Of a stretch of DNA of 64,000 bases, positions 27,979 through 40,378 are shown piece after piece; position 1 is the stretch's first letter; each line of letters starts with the position of its first letter. The DNA is from Paragordius varius (lineage: Eukaryota; Nematomorpha): contig OZ176054.1 of the NCBI GenBank assembly GCA_964247055.1, positions 6,262,001-6,326,000 of the forward strand, read 5' to 3'. The notes beneath the pieces were generated by a model. The model saw nothing but the letters and a program-made list of their open reading frames with translations, was not told where the DNA came from and did no database searches. Position numbers and translations under genes: made by a program.

Positions 27979-29655
27979 ATGAATATATATTATACCAAAG
28001 AAGAAATCCGTGAAAATCCTTCCATTAAATATTTTAATGAGAAAGATATTGAAAAGTTTAGACGTGATGGAGCTAGATTCATTATAGATCTGGGAACCAA
28101 ATTAGGATTGTATAATAATTTTTATTATAGACGGTATGATACAAACGCTACTGGTGTTGTCTATTTTCACCGTTTCTTTATGCAATATTCGTTTTCCGAG
28201 TTTGATAAATATGTAATATTTTTGATGATTATTAAGGTCACTGGCGCATGCTGTTTATTTTTAGCTGGGAAAGTTGAAGAAACACCCAAAAAATCAAGGG
28301 ATATTATCAAAATGACCAAAACAATCTTATCCGAGGAAGATTTTGCCAAATTTGGCGACGATCCAAAAGTTTATTTTATTGATTTATTCATGATAATAGG
28401 AGGAATTGATGACGTTAGAAAAAGTTATTTTACAAACGATTCATTTTGATTTTAATGTTGCACACCCTTACACCTATCTCCTTAAATACATGAAAACTTT
28501 AAAATTAGCCAAGTCATCATTGGAAATGACTCCCGAACACGAAGCTAAACTCCAAAAAATTGTTCAAATGACTTGGACATTCATAAATGATTCCTTATGT
28601 ACAACACTTTGTTTGCAATGGGAACCTGAGATAATTGCCATAGCGTTAATTAATTTATCAGCACGGCTAACAAAGTATGATATAGATTCATGGTTTAATT
28701 GCTCGTTAGTGGCTTCCGCCAAAGAAAGTTCAACTAGTCATTGGTATGAAAAATTTGTTACTGGACTTGAACCTGAACTATTGGAAGGTATATAATTTTA
28801 CATTTAATTTTAAATTTTTTTGTTTTCATCTAAAATTATAAATATCTAAGGACCGTGACATTCTTAAAAGAATAAAATCATATAGAGTAGACTTATTTAA
28901 TTTAAGCAAATACTCTTAATGGTTATATATTATTCATCTCCTTCAACACTTTAACTTTTGTTTTTTTTGTGTCAAAATCTACCTTCCGATTGACTGGAAT
29001 ATATACTGCACAAATTGCAAAGATAAATTTATTATATGATAACACACTTTCCAAGTTTATGTTAGCCCAAAAAACTTTTTAAGTAATTGGCCCTAAAATA
29101 TATATTTTTCGTTTAATATTAAAAACAATTATAAGTTTTCGGATAAAAAAAATCAAAAAGTATAATGGCTAAAAAATATATTTAATTATTTTGTTAAATA
29201 ACCATTAAAATCAATTTTTTTCGCAAAGTTTTATTTAGGCATCTTTAACCAGGTCCAACTTTTAATAAAGTTAAAAGTTGGCTATATTACAAGTTTAAAT
29301 ATAATAAACAAAAAAGATTTATTTTTTATCTTTATATCAATCATCGAATACAATAAATTTCAGGACTTTTTATAAAATTTAATAAATTTATTAAATAACG
29401 GTTAGTGAGTTTTGCTATTTTAAAAATGTTTTATATTAATTTTTTATTTTCATGTGTGTTTGTATAGACATTGCACAACATGTATTGGATCTTTATTCAT
29501 CATCTACGAACCACAAAAACTCTTTAATAACGAGTAAAAGTAGTACAACCAACGTATCTCATACCAAAATAATCGATTACGAAAGTATTATGTTATCAAC
29601 GAATACCACATTAACACAACAAAATGAACATAGCACAGCATCTTCGCTTTTATAA
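27979..29655 (+). CDS. CCNK: Cyclin K (transcriptional CDK12/13 cyclin), short form
   Basis: Cyclin partner of CDK12/CDK13, which phosphorylate the RNA polymerase II tail. Exons 27979-28109, 28131-28212, 28237-28368, 28400-28787, 29468-29655 (TAA): 921 nt, 306 residues. First cyclin box: FRRDGARFIIDLGTKLGL, YDTNATGVVYFHRFFMQYSF, VTGACCLFLAGKVEETPKK, FGDDPK; second: LEKVILQTIHFDFNVAHPY, FINDSLCTTLCLQWEPEIIA; then QHVLDLYSS. Introns 1-3 are 21, 24 and 31 nt; without removing them the protein gains residues absent from all cyclin K proteins, and the third shifts the frame. The human protein has ~270 more residues of Pro-rich tail; here the end is a short Ser/Thr/Asn-rich tail. AATAAA at 29696. 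Start chosen because IYYTKEEIRENPS matches the family WYWxKKxLxxTPS. Confidence 0.93.
28110..28130 (+). other. 21 nt intron of cyclin K
   Basis: Begins GTATAATAAT, ends TATTATAG. Removing it joins LGL-RYDTNATG, the family sequence (human LGLHYDTLATG). Introns 28213-28236 (24 nt) and 28369-28399 (31 nt) follow in the same gene. Confidence 0.85.
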
Positions 29656-29934
29656 TCATTATTGGTTTTTTTTATATCTATATATTTGTATTGTAAATAA
29701 ATTTTCAAATATGAATATTTTTTGATTGATTTTAACCAACACCCAATCTTTAATATAGGTTAAATATAAAATATGTATATATATGTTTCATTACCAGATG
29801 TTTTTAAGCATAATTCAATGCAAAAAATTATGCTTAATATTGAAATTATCAAAGATTTATATATATTAGGTGGTATATACGAGTTCTCTAAGTTTAAAAA
29901 TTCATATGTGTTTTTGAAATTTATGTGGCAAAGT
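29656..29934. other. Cyclin K 3' flank
   Basis: 3' UTR with AATAAA at 29696-29701, then AT-rich sequence up to the presumed 5' end of the LINE. Confidence 0.5.
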
Positions 29935-32900
29935 AACCCGGTAACTTAATGACACATTAATAATAAAATGGCCAACAAAGTCCTATTGCCACCTCCCCGT
30001 GGTGTTGGCTGGGGCATGAAAATGCGCTAACGGCAAAGGCCAGTTTTCTAATGATCTGTAAAATCATTAGTTGTACACAAGGGCATGTGTTACGTAAAAA
30101 ATTGCCTCAATAAACCATGAAGTATAATAATATGAATATGAATTTGAAAGAACATTAAAACCTATCAACATCTCAAATAACAATAATAATTTAACTTATA
30201 ATAATTATTTTGATAATATTTCCTATTTACACTTTTATACCCTATATTTTCTGATATATATTATAATAAAAACTACCAAAACTATGAAAATAAATAATAC
30301 CGTTAGTAATAATAATAAAACAGTTCTGAAATTTGCTACATGGAATGTGGGTACCCTCGTGTTATCTTTTAAGGTAAATAGATAATATAAGAAATGTGAA
30401 ATGAACTGAACTTATTATTTGGTTTTTATAGGGTTTATATAGTAAACTTAGTTGTACATAATTTGCATTATATCAATAAAATTTCAAGTAACAAAGGTTA
30501 TATTATTTACATATTACACAAAAAATATAGAAAATAATACAATTCAAATAAGGGTGAAAGTTATGATATATAACCAAGGTATGTATTTCACATTTGCATG
30601 TAACAGAAAATTATGATATAAAAATAAAGTATATCTTTCAGATTTGCATAACATCACTTCCCCCTTAAGAGAACCCGACCGGCTTCCGCCGAATTCTCTC
30701 GGGGTAACGACGCTCGTGCGGATTTTCATTTATATTGTCATTAATGCTATTGTTATTATTATCAATAATGTTACCATTAATATTAGTGTTATTGTCGTGA
30801 TCATTATCATTACTATTGTTTGAGAGACCGGTGTCGTGGGTGTGTCGACGAATCTTAGTTTGAAAGATAACATTCTATGTTATGTGTGTCGACGTGTTTC
30901 ATTTGATCTCTGCCTGCCACCCTAGACCATTTCTTTTAAACTGGTCCAGGCGCACTGAAATACTATCGGCGCTGTAAGAAATCTGAACAGTGTCCTTTTG
31001 TAACTGACACATCCTCTTATTGTTGAAATCTTCGAGGGTGTTGCTTTAGCTCGGCCTGGGGAGGTAGGCGTCTTACCGATCAATCTTATTACAAGCTTGT
31101 CCGCGCCAATCTTACTTTCCCATCCATCAAATGTTGAATGATGTGGGAGTCCTCCCCAGCCATTTGTTGATAATGATTCCGAAATCGCTATAGATTCTTA
31201 GCCCGTTCGCTTTCAGTGCACTGGCGGTTGAACATATTTTTGGCAGTGTTTTTTTTTCTACATTAGCGAAGTGGTTGGGTTTTCCGCATTTGCAATTGCG
31301 GTTCCAGGCGGGACATTTGTTTGGCCCATGAACACTCCCATAACCCTTGCGCGAATGTGTCAGAGGTTGATTGTTATGATCGAAAAATTATTACCATTGT
31401 TCTAATTGGTATTATCATTAAATTTTTTACTGGACATGCTGGTGATATTGGCAATTGACATTGTCATGGTTGTGGAACTTTGGACTCTAACTCCCCATCC
31501 GAGTTTGGAACCCGGAGGTTCCACTGTTGTGTTAGATTAGTTGTTAGATTAGTTCGATACTCGAATTGCCACCAGTTGTTATCTTTTAAGGTAAATAGAT
31601 AATATAAGAAATGTGAAATGAACTGAACTTATTATTTGGTTTTTATAGGGTTTATATAGTAAACTTAGTTGTACATAATTTGCATTATATCAATAAAATT
31701 TCAAGTAACAAAGGTTATATTATTTACATATTACACAAAAAATATAGAAAATAATACAATTCAAATAAGGGTGAAAGTTATGATATATAACCAAGGTATG
31801 TATTTCACATTTGCATGTAACAGAAAATTATGATATAAAAATAAAGTATATCTTTCAGATTTGCATAACACCTCGTTAACAAAATATTAATGGTAACAAA
31901 CACTCTTAGTCATAACAATATAGATATATGTTGCATCCAAGAGGCCAGATTGAAAGGAGAGGGATTGAAAAGCTTAGACGATTATACACTATTCTTTAAA
32001 GGAAATGACAAGGGACACGGTGGTGTTGCGATTTTCATTAAAAACATCTACCGTGATAACATAATTGATGTAATAAGACATAATCCAAGAATGATTCAAA
32101 TAAAAATATTGATGAATGATAATGTAATAAATATAGTTTCAACTTACGCACCACAATCTGGTCTAAGCGAAGCATCAAAAAACGAATATTGGTAAGCCCT
32201 CTATGATTTGATGAACAAAACTTCTTCTAGCGAACAAACTTTTGTTGGTGGTGATTTTAATTGCCATATTAATAATGATAGTAATGAATACCATGGCGTG
32301 CATGGCGGAAATGGCGTCGGAACCCTCGATAAGATGGGCGAGAGTTTGCTAGACTTTTGCATTGCAAATCAACTCATAGTCGCAAATACCCATTTTAAGA
32401 AAAAAAGCAACCAGCACATAACATATAATTCTGGTGATCACTCATCTATGATAGACTTCATATTAATTCCCAAAAACATTAGGAAACATTTAACAAACAT
32501 CAAAACTTACTATCAACCCTCCTACCAACACAAGCTAATAACAGCATTTCTAATCATCGAGAAAAGCCGTAAGACCGCATCCCAACCCCAAAAAATAAAC
32601 ATAGCAAAGTTAAAGGAGTCATAATTATTAACCGAATACACCAAAAACACAGCGTTAAATATTCCCGAACAAAACAATGTTGAAACTCTATGGAAAAATT
32701 ATAAAAGCACAATTCTAACATCTGCTAAAATACACTGTGGCTTTACTAAACCAATGAGGCAACGGAAAAGCTGGTGGTGGAAAAATGAAATAAAACCATT
32801 GTTGCGTGAAAAAGGCGAAGCATATAAAAAATGGAAAAGCTCGAAAAATAATGATGATAAAAAAGTTTATGATGACAAAAAACGAGAGGTCCAGAAAGCC

Positions 32901-34980
32901 ATTCGACACGCTATGAATGAAAAATCCATTAAAATCGCTGAAAGTTTAGAAAAAGACTTTAAAAACCAAACGATTTTTAAAAGACTCAAAAACCTAAACA
33001 ATAGTAATAAAGATGTTAAAACCATAAAATGTATTAAAATGATAATGATAATATAATAACGAATCCCTCGAAAGTCAAAGAAATTTGGAAAACGAACTTA
33101 GAAAAACAATTCAACCAAGTAAACCCGACCAAACAAATTAGCATGGTTTCACCAGTAGCTGGTCCCATACAAGAAATCACCATAGATGAAGTCACAACTG
33201 CAATCAATAAATTAAAAAGTAACAAAGCTCCAGGCCCAAGCAGCCTTTCAGTCGACCTCATTCGACCCATCACAAACACTGCAAAATATCTAACAAAACT
33301 CTTTAACCAAATAATAATTACAAACCAAACTCCCAACGATTGGAAGAACAGCATAATAATCCCCATTTATAAAAATAAAGGCGATCGTTTAAAAACATCG
33401 TCCTATCGACCTTTAAAACTTCTAGAACACACACTGAAAATATTCGAAAATATTTTAGAAAGCAGGCTGAGAAAACTTATAAGCTTAGATTCAAATCAGT
33501 TTGCATTCCGTCCAAACAGTAGCACAATTGATCCCTTGTTCATCCTAAGACGCTTACAAGAAAACTATCTGAAAAAGAAACAAAAGCTATACCATGTCTT
33601 TGTAGATCTGGAACGTGCGTTTGACCAAATACCACGCTCCACAATTCAATGGGCACTACGTAAAAAGGGAATAGAAGAACATACTATACAAATTTTATTA
33701 CTACTCTATAAAAATACAACAACCAACGTTAGAACCAATATTGGCAATACAAACAATTTCCCAACAAACGCTGGACTACATCAGGGTTCAGTCCTAAGTC
33801 CACTCCTTTTTATAACTATAATGGATGCGGCAACGCAAGACATAAGAACTGAATGCCCTTGGGAAATGTTATTCGCCGACGACCTCGTGATAACGACACG
33901 ATCATGGGATCAACTGGTAAATACATATTCCAAGTGGAAGAAATGCCTTGAACAATATGGAATGATCATAAACGCCACAAAAACAAAAATAATGATAACG
34001 GGTGAAAGTGAAACACCCAGATACCCCTGTTCCATTTGCAGTAAGGAAGTACGTTCAAATTCCATTAAATGCATATCATGTCAATTGTGGGTACACAAAA
34101 AGTGCTCTAAAATAAAAGACAAGTTAACAAATGTAATTAATTTTAAATGCTTAAATTGCTTAGACCCAAGCAATAAAAATTTTAATCGACTAAAGCTACT
34201 TAACATTGATGGACATGACATCGAATTGGTTGACTCCTTCGTATACCTAGGAGATGTCATATCATCTCAGGGAAGCCCACAAAAGGCTATCAAAAGAATA
34301 CAACAAGGTTGGATAAAATATAATCAATTAAAATATGTTTTCCAAAACAAAAATGTTAACAATCGTAATAAATGGTATCTTTACAAGGCAGGAATAAGAC
34401 CTGCTCTTACCTATGGTTCTGAAACCTGGGCATTAAACAAAACAAATCAAACAAAACTCCTAACCAGTGAGAATCGAATACTCAAAAGCTGCTTTCGTAC
34501 ACCAGAAATACCAATTTTCATTAAAGAAAACGATAAAATCGATTATATAATTCAAACTAACAGATTGCGTCTATACGGTCATACTCAGAGAAGAGACGCC
34601 ACCCATCCGTTAAAAACTGTTGAAAACATTAATGTTGATGGCAATAGAAGAAAGGGACGACCACTCTTTTCTTATAATGATAATATAAAAATGGACTTGA
34701 ATCAACGTAGCCTTTCCACAGAACAATGTAAAGATCGTAATTTATGGAGGAAGCTACTTCATGGATATAAAACTCCGAATATGGAGTCCTAAAATTATCC
34801 ATCCATTAATAATAAAATATTCATTTCGGGGGTTTTTGAATCCTAGAGAAATTAATATTAAATTATATTCATATAAACTTAATTATTATTTTTTTCCACA
34901 GTTTAAAATAAAAAAGAATACCAAAGCCCGATCAATTAATCAAATTTTTACCCAAATAATAACCAATTGGAAATAATATT
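29935..34980 (+). mobile_element. RTE-like LINE with PHD-like zinc finger in its RT ORF, interrupted by an LTR element
   Basis: A GC-richer leader (29940-30120: CTCCCCGTGGTGTTGGCTGG and GGCAAAGGCCAG) precedes ATG 30282 and LKFATWNVGTL, the endonuclease start, cut by the LTR element at 30360-31870. The endonuclease resumes at 31876: DICCIQEARLKG, VNIVSTYAPQSG, GGDFNCHIN, SMIDFILIP. An in-frame TAA follows NEYW near 32194, a second stop ends the frame near 32624, and a frame change near 33050 precedes a 549-codon RT ORF (33143-34792). That has NKAPGPSSL, FVDLERAFDQIP, GLHQGSVLSPLLF and MLFADDL (residues ~243), then a Cys/His finger at ~293-340 (CSICSKEV, CISCQLWVHKKC, CLNC), and a C-terminal YLGDVIS / GIRPALTYGSETWAL region. 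Such fingers are known in RTE-type LINEs of many invertebrates. About three lesions plus the insertion make it inactive as it stands. The 3' border is approximate. Confidence 0.88.
30360..31870 (-). mobile_element. Non-autonomous LTR retroelement (TRIM-like), inserted in the LINE
   Basis: Two direct repeats of 294 bp, 30360-30653 and 31577-31870, look identical and run TGTTAT..ATAACA. The 5 bp CCTCG flanks the element on both sides (30355-30359 and 31871-31875), a target-site duplication. On the minus strand a purine run (AAGGGGGAAGTGA) abuts one LTR and TGGTGGCAATTCG, a plausible primer-binding site, lies just inside the other, so the element points left. The 0.9 kb core keeps a gag-type zinc knuckle (CPAWNRNCKCGKPNHFA) of the kind seen in Gypsy-like elements but has no pol. 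It is a defective, non-autonomous fossil, young by its matching LTRs. Confidence 0.85.
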
Positions 34981-35359
34981 TCAATAATACCCTTTAATCA
35001 TAACAAAATTTAATTTTTAAATATTTAATAAATCTACAACACAATATTAATCAGCCCAAGTCCTACAGCTACGTCCACGTGTGTGGCCATATATTTTAGT
35101 GAACTAACAGAAAAGACCAATTTTTAAATGTTCTACAAAAACATTCATTCTGCAATTTAAGAATTTGTGAAAAGTTAAAACTAACTTCGCTAACTAATAC
35201 CATGTATTCGAAAGAATATTGTACAACATTCCGAAAGGCTAAAATGCACCGTTATAAATTCTACCCAATATCAACTGTATATAATTTTAAATTGCACCGT
35301 CATAAAATAATCAAAACATAAGGAAGTAAAAAATGTTTTAATCAAATATGACCCCGCAT
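34981..35359. other. Sequence between two LINE tails
   Basis: Probably LINE 3' UTR remnants facing each other. No gene seen. Confidence 0.4.
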
Positions 35360-35880
35360 AACTATCCCTGGGCAAATAGGAAAAATCAGGACTCCGGAGA
35401 ACTTTCCTTCCCAACATATTCGGCCACACTTTCACATTGTTCTAGAAGTCTAAGCAAAAGTCTATTTTTATTTAAAAAAAAGTGGTTTCTTCTTTCTTTT
35501 TTGCCATCAACATTTATGTTTTTAAAAGTTAAAGGATCGGTTGAGTTTCACCTTTGACTATGTCCGTAGAGACGCATTCTATTAGTTTGGATAATGTGAT
35601 CAATTGTATCGGTTTTTTTTAATTAAAGTTGGAACTTCCAATAAACGGAAGCAGCTTTTGATTCGCTTTTCATTTGTTTGGTGTTTTGCTGATTAGTATT
35701 GTTAAATACCCTAGTTTCAGAACTATAGGTTAGAGCTGGTTTTGTAAAGATGCTATTTATTTTTATTGTCAACGTGTCTGTTTTGGAAACAATACGTTAA
35801 TTATTTTATCCAGCCTTGTTGCACTCTTTTTATAGCCTTTTGCGATTGCCCTGACATCACTTAGGTACGAGAAAATACAT
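35360..35880 (-). mobile_element. Decayed inverted copy of the same LINE (3' part)
   Basis: On the minus strand the C-terminal region of the RT ORF recurs: YLSDV, PALTYSSET, IDHIIQTNRMRLYGHSQR, NINVDGKK. Compare YLGDV, PALTYGSET, IDYIIQTNRLRLYGHTQR, NINVDG in the main copy. Frames are broken many times. The two copies lie tail to tail. Confidence 0.75.
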
Positions 35881-36420
35881 TTTTATATTATTACCATCAT
35901 TGTTGATTAACTTTAGTAAATTTGAATTTTATTACTGTAGTTTAAACAATGTTTTATATTTAAAATTCCATTTATAAGTTTGCCTTTTATATCTTAAAAC
36001 ATTTGGATAACACTTCTATTTTAAGGTGTTTTAATTTATTTGGAAACGGGCAATTTAAAAAGTAGGATATTACTAAATCATGGCTCTTTAATAGCCTTAA
36101 GATTATTTGACATCTAGCCAATTCTATTTCCAATAATTTTGTAAAGCTTAAAATTATAATACAAACATTAATCAACACCCCTACATTCGTTTTGGCCATT
36201 TTATATAACCTTAAAATTCGCCTAAACTCTAAAAAGTTCCTCGGCAATGATCAATGTGAATACAGCTTTTTAACATAGTTACCTTTGATTCAAGATTTTT
36301 AAACAAAACTCAATACTATTCCAATCAACTTTCCAAAACTTATACCACTCAAACATAATAGTTAAGCGCTTTATCCTTGTTTTATAAATTTGTTAAAATT
36401 TAGATCAGCTTATTAATTTC

Positions 36421-36735
36421 AGTGCTTAATTCAAATTGAGGTCGTTAATGACCACACACCTGTTTAAAATCAAATATTTTAAAATATGGAATAAATTGAG
36501 ACCATTGCAAGAGTTTATACCTATATAAAATTGATGCATTGAAATATAAAGATTCATTAGAACTTTCTTATTTTATGGATAAACTTGAGGATTTTAGCAA
36601 AACATATTTGCTTAACTAATAAAAAACAAACCACTATTTCTGTACATATTTATGTTATGTGATTTATAAACCGTTTAGTAGTTTTTTAATTAAATTGAAA
36701 TAACGTCTGGGGTCACTTACCCCAATTGGAATCAA
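36421..36735. mobile_element. Small element of the 40.4 kb TIR family
   Basis: Left AATTCAAATTGAGGTCGTTA with CACACCTGTTTAAAATCAAA; right GTCTGGGGTCACTTACCCCA ATTGGAATC. Both ends match the termini of the elements at 40379-41510. About 315 bp, so internally deleted; TTAA borders not clear here. Confidence 0.5.
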
Positions 36736-38682
36736 GGGGTGGTGTGCTAAAAAAAATTTTTGACTTGACTTGCAAGTTTTTCAAGTCACGGCTTACTTTC
36801 ATGTGAATAAAAAATTTAAGTGGACGACTAAATCAAGCAAGAAAACTTGATTCGGAGGTGTTAAATAATTAAATCAAGTAAAACTTGAAGATTCGGCAAA
36901 ATAAGGTAGAGCACACTTGACAGATATAAAAATATGGATAAAATTATATTGGAAACCACTTATGTATATAATTTAGGTTTTATATGTAAATAAACCCTTT
37001 GTTAATGCTATAAACTGTTTATTTCATAATTTTTGGCTAATTAACTTATTGAAATTGGGTGGATACAAAAGAGGATAAATTTTTATAAAAAAACATACAA
37101 ATGCTTGATAACAATGCATATAATATTTTAAATCAATTATGTAAACCGGCAAAAACTTTGATTTACGAAAACATCTAAAAATTAATAATTAAATATTATT
37201 CTTTTTTAAAATTGTTAATGCGTTTTACATATAATAAAAAATGCTAATTATTTCACTTTTAAAACATGTAAAGAGTTTATTTCATCATAAATTATTTCAA
37301 AAATGTTGATAACACTACTCGACAAATTTGGACTTTTTCGAGCACCACCACTCAAATTTTTAAATTTAAACTAATTTAAAACCGAATCTGAAAATTTTTG
37401 ATCCCTACAATCAAATTTAGAGATATTACAGGTTTTTCAGTTATTCAAAAACAAAGAAAATTAAATATAACTTTATAACACAAATTTATTATATTATAAA
37501 ATTAATATCATTTAAACTCCATCTTTTGAGTATAAATATGTCATTTAAATATCAGGAAGGAAAAAATGAATCCTCAATAACATTTTCCGAAGAGTCTTTG
37601 TTTATAAAAATATCTTCTGGAGAATCGTATACTGGGGCTGGTATATTTGGATCATTTGGTACCGGTCTAATAGCGGTAGGTACATTGGGGTAAACAATTG
37701 GTTTTTTATAACGCTTTGCCCGAAAGGCTTTGAAATTATCAAAAAGGCAAAAATAGCACTCTATAATTATTGTAAAAGGAACCTTGATCATGATTTGCTG
37801 GGATACGCCATATCATGGGTACGGAAAATGGCATTATATTTTTGTGATTCTTCCAACCGTGCAAAAGGATGCGGCATGCGTCGCATATTTTTTGGGGGGC
37901 CCATGCTCTGTCATTATCAATTTTGATATCAAAATATTTTGTAAAAAGTTTTCCGGTATTAATATCGATATTCCGCAAATTATTTTTCTTAAATATATAT
38001 TTACCACAACAGATGCAAAATTTATTTGGATCATTTTTGCATTTTCGTTCTAAAATTACAATAAAAATACCTGTCCCTGGATAATTACTTTTATCAACTT
38101 GCTCGTTTAAATATTTAAACATATGTACACTAGGAACGATTGTTTTTATTAAATGCAGAATTAAATTTAAAAAAAATCCTATTGGGGTCTTCGATTATTT
38201 TTTTGTTTTGGCCTAACCATGTCCTTGTGTTACGAAAAAGACAAAAAATGGGGTGGTGAAAAACCTTGTTGAGCATTGTAATTATTAAATTAATAATTTT
38301 TTATATTGAATAAACATCCCATTCGTTTTTCAAATAGACTCCTAATAAATAGAGTAGTGTCTAAAATAAAGAGAGTGTTTTCAGAGCGAATAGATTTATC
38401 TACTTTATATTACTTACCGGGCTAAATTTAATATCCATAACTAATAACATGCGTGCCATTGAGTTTGAAAAACTTCAAAAAATGTATTGATTGTTTATCT
38501 TTTTGTGCCTTATTTTATAATTGGTTAAAAATAATCAAAATAATTTCATTACATTCAAGCAAAAGACTTGACATAAGTGTTTTTTTATCCCCGATGTTCA
38601 AAAGTACACTTGCTGGCTTAAGTAAACTTGCTCAACTTTCGAAGCTTACGAATCAAGTGAGACTTTTTTATTACCCCACCCC
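36736..38682 (-). mobile_element. ~1.95 kb TIR element with a broken Cys-rich ORF
   Basis: Ends GGGGTGGTGTGCTAAAAAA and, inverted, GGGGTGGGGTAATAAAAAA. Both ends carry many ACTTGA/TCAAGT sub-terminal repeats, as expected of transposase binding regions. The minus-strand core (about 37552-38122) codes for a Cys-rich protein: CICCGKYIF, KICDACRILLHGWKNHK, MPFSVPMIW, then ECYFCLF and VYPNVPTAIRPVP. Proteins with this MPFxxPMxWREP..DCYFC..YPNLPSAxRPVP pattern are abundant in arthropod and cnidarian genomes, mostly unnamed. The copy here is a fossil, with about one break in the part I can read. Its class (cut-and-paste DNA element or other) is not settled, and I saw no transposase or polymerase. 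Confidence 0.5.
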
Positions 38683-40378
38683 AGATATTAAGATCTTCAG
38701 CGTAAAAAAACAACTCTTTAATGAATTTAACATTATGTAATTTTAATAATAATATGAATAATAGAAAAGTTAAATTTCGTAATTTCTTTACCGTTTAAAT
38801 GAAGTTTTAATTTTAAGTTGATAGAAAATTTAAAGTGGTAATATTGATGGAAATTTTATTGGAAAACTAATGAGTTTGTATAGAAAATGTAGAGTTTGAT
38901 TGGATAAGATTGAGTTTGGTAAATAAATTGTTGAAAACACAGCGTATTGCGAATTCTAAAATTGCACATACATTGTATCCATAGTCTTTAATAGAAATTG
39001 GGTTGTTGAGCTCGACTCACATCATTTAATAATTTTTCAAAAATCTACAAAAATTAAATTTTGTATATTTTTATAACATTGGACGCTATGCCTAAAAATT
39101 GCATATATAAAATTAATCCTTTCAGTCAATGTTCCCCTTAATTCGCATATTTTTAATATGGGTGTCCATAACCTTCTAATAAAAGACATTGAATTGCCAA
39201 AGAAAATTTTGATTTACATTTTTGAACGCATCTCCAGTAATACTTTATTCGAGCATTTATAATAGAGTTTAAGTCCAGTTAGTCTTTTGAAAAATTATTT
39301 TCACTTTTGTGACAATTTTCATATCGGTCGCAAAAAATGCGCACAATAAATGATAAAAAGGTTTCAAAAATATTTTGTTTTATGAAATAAATTAAAAGGC
39401 AAACAATATTTATAATAAATTTATTTTAAGCTCTGAAAATCTCCAACTTTCGGAAAACACTTAAAATGGCTTGCGATTAAACCATAAAAATTATTAATTA
39501 AGTTGATTATGACAATTCACCTCATTCAAAAAATATTTTTTACTATTTATATTACGAAATTTTTTAAAATGTGCAAATAAATTTTTTATTTTTTAAAATT
39601 TTTTTTACATTTTTGGTTGAACAAAAGCAATTATTTTATTCCTTTGATTAGAAATATTGGTGATCATTTTATCCGCTGTTTATTTTTTGAGTATTTAATT
39701 TTAAAATATAGAATTTATAAAACTGAAAAATAAAAACCTTTTCTCTTATTTTTAATATTTAACTTAGATAATATTTTAGCAAAAACATCTTTCAGTATTT
39801 TTTTAAAAAATTCAGCCTCTTGGATTTTAACCCATATATATTTAAACATTACCCTGATAAATCGCTTTAGCTATAGCACATGACCTTTTGGGATATTATA
39901 TCTTTGAGCAATTTGGAAATAGATATTTGAAAAAGCCTTAAAGGTATTGAGCCGATATTAAAATTTTTGTTTATTAATCTTGCAGACGCATTTAGATTTT
40001 AAAATAGGTAAAATTGAAAAAATCCTCATCTCAAATTTTTAGCCTCCATTTTTTGATTTTTTTTAAATCTCTAACACATAATATATTATATATAAGTTAG
40101 AAATGGTAAATAATTAACCTTAACAAGTTACATTTATCCGCAAAAATTGATATAAATATTGATTTTAAAATCAGATCGTTTCGTTTGCAGCTCTCCCAAT
40201 TTTCAACACTAGAACTCACAAAACTGTATATGAGCTATCTAATAATTGAAAAAATGTTCAATCATTATTTTTAACTAAAATATGTTCAAAAGAGTATTTA
40301 TTTACAAGATTTAACTCTGTGATATAAAACTACTCCAATATGTCATCGCGGAAAAAAAGTGTGTTGATATTCATTATT
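38683..40378. other. Intergenic AT-rich stretch
   Basis: No supported gene or repeat with clear ends. Short open frames (such as 38453-38740, which overlaps the TIR end) have no coding signature. Confidence 0.4.

Noticed and set aside
32715-33366. Minus-strand frames over the LINE
   Set aside because: Antisense shadows of the LINE coding region.
37784-38084. Plus-strand open frames over the Cys-rich ORF
   Set aside because: Shadows of the minus-strand Cys-rich coding region.
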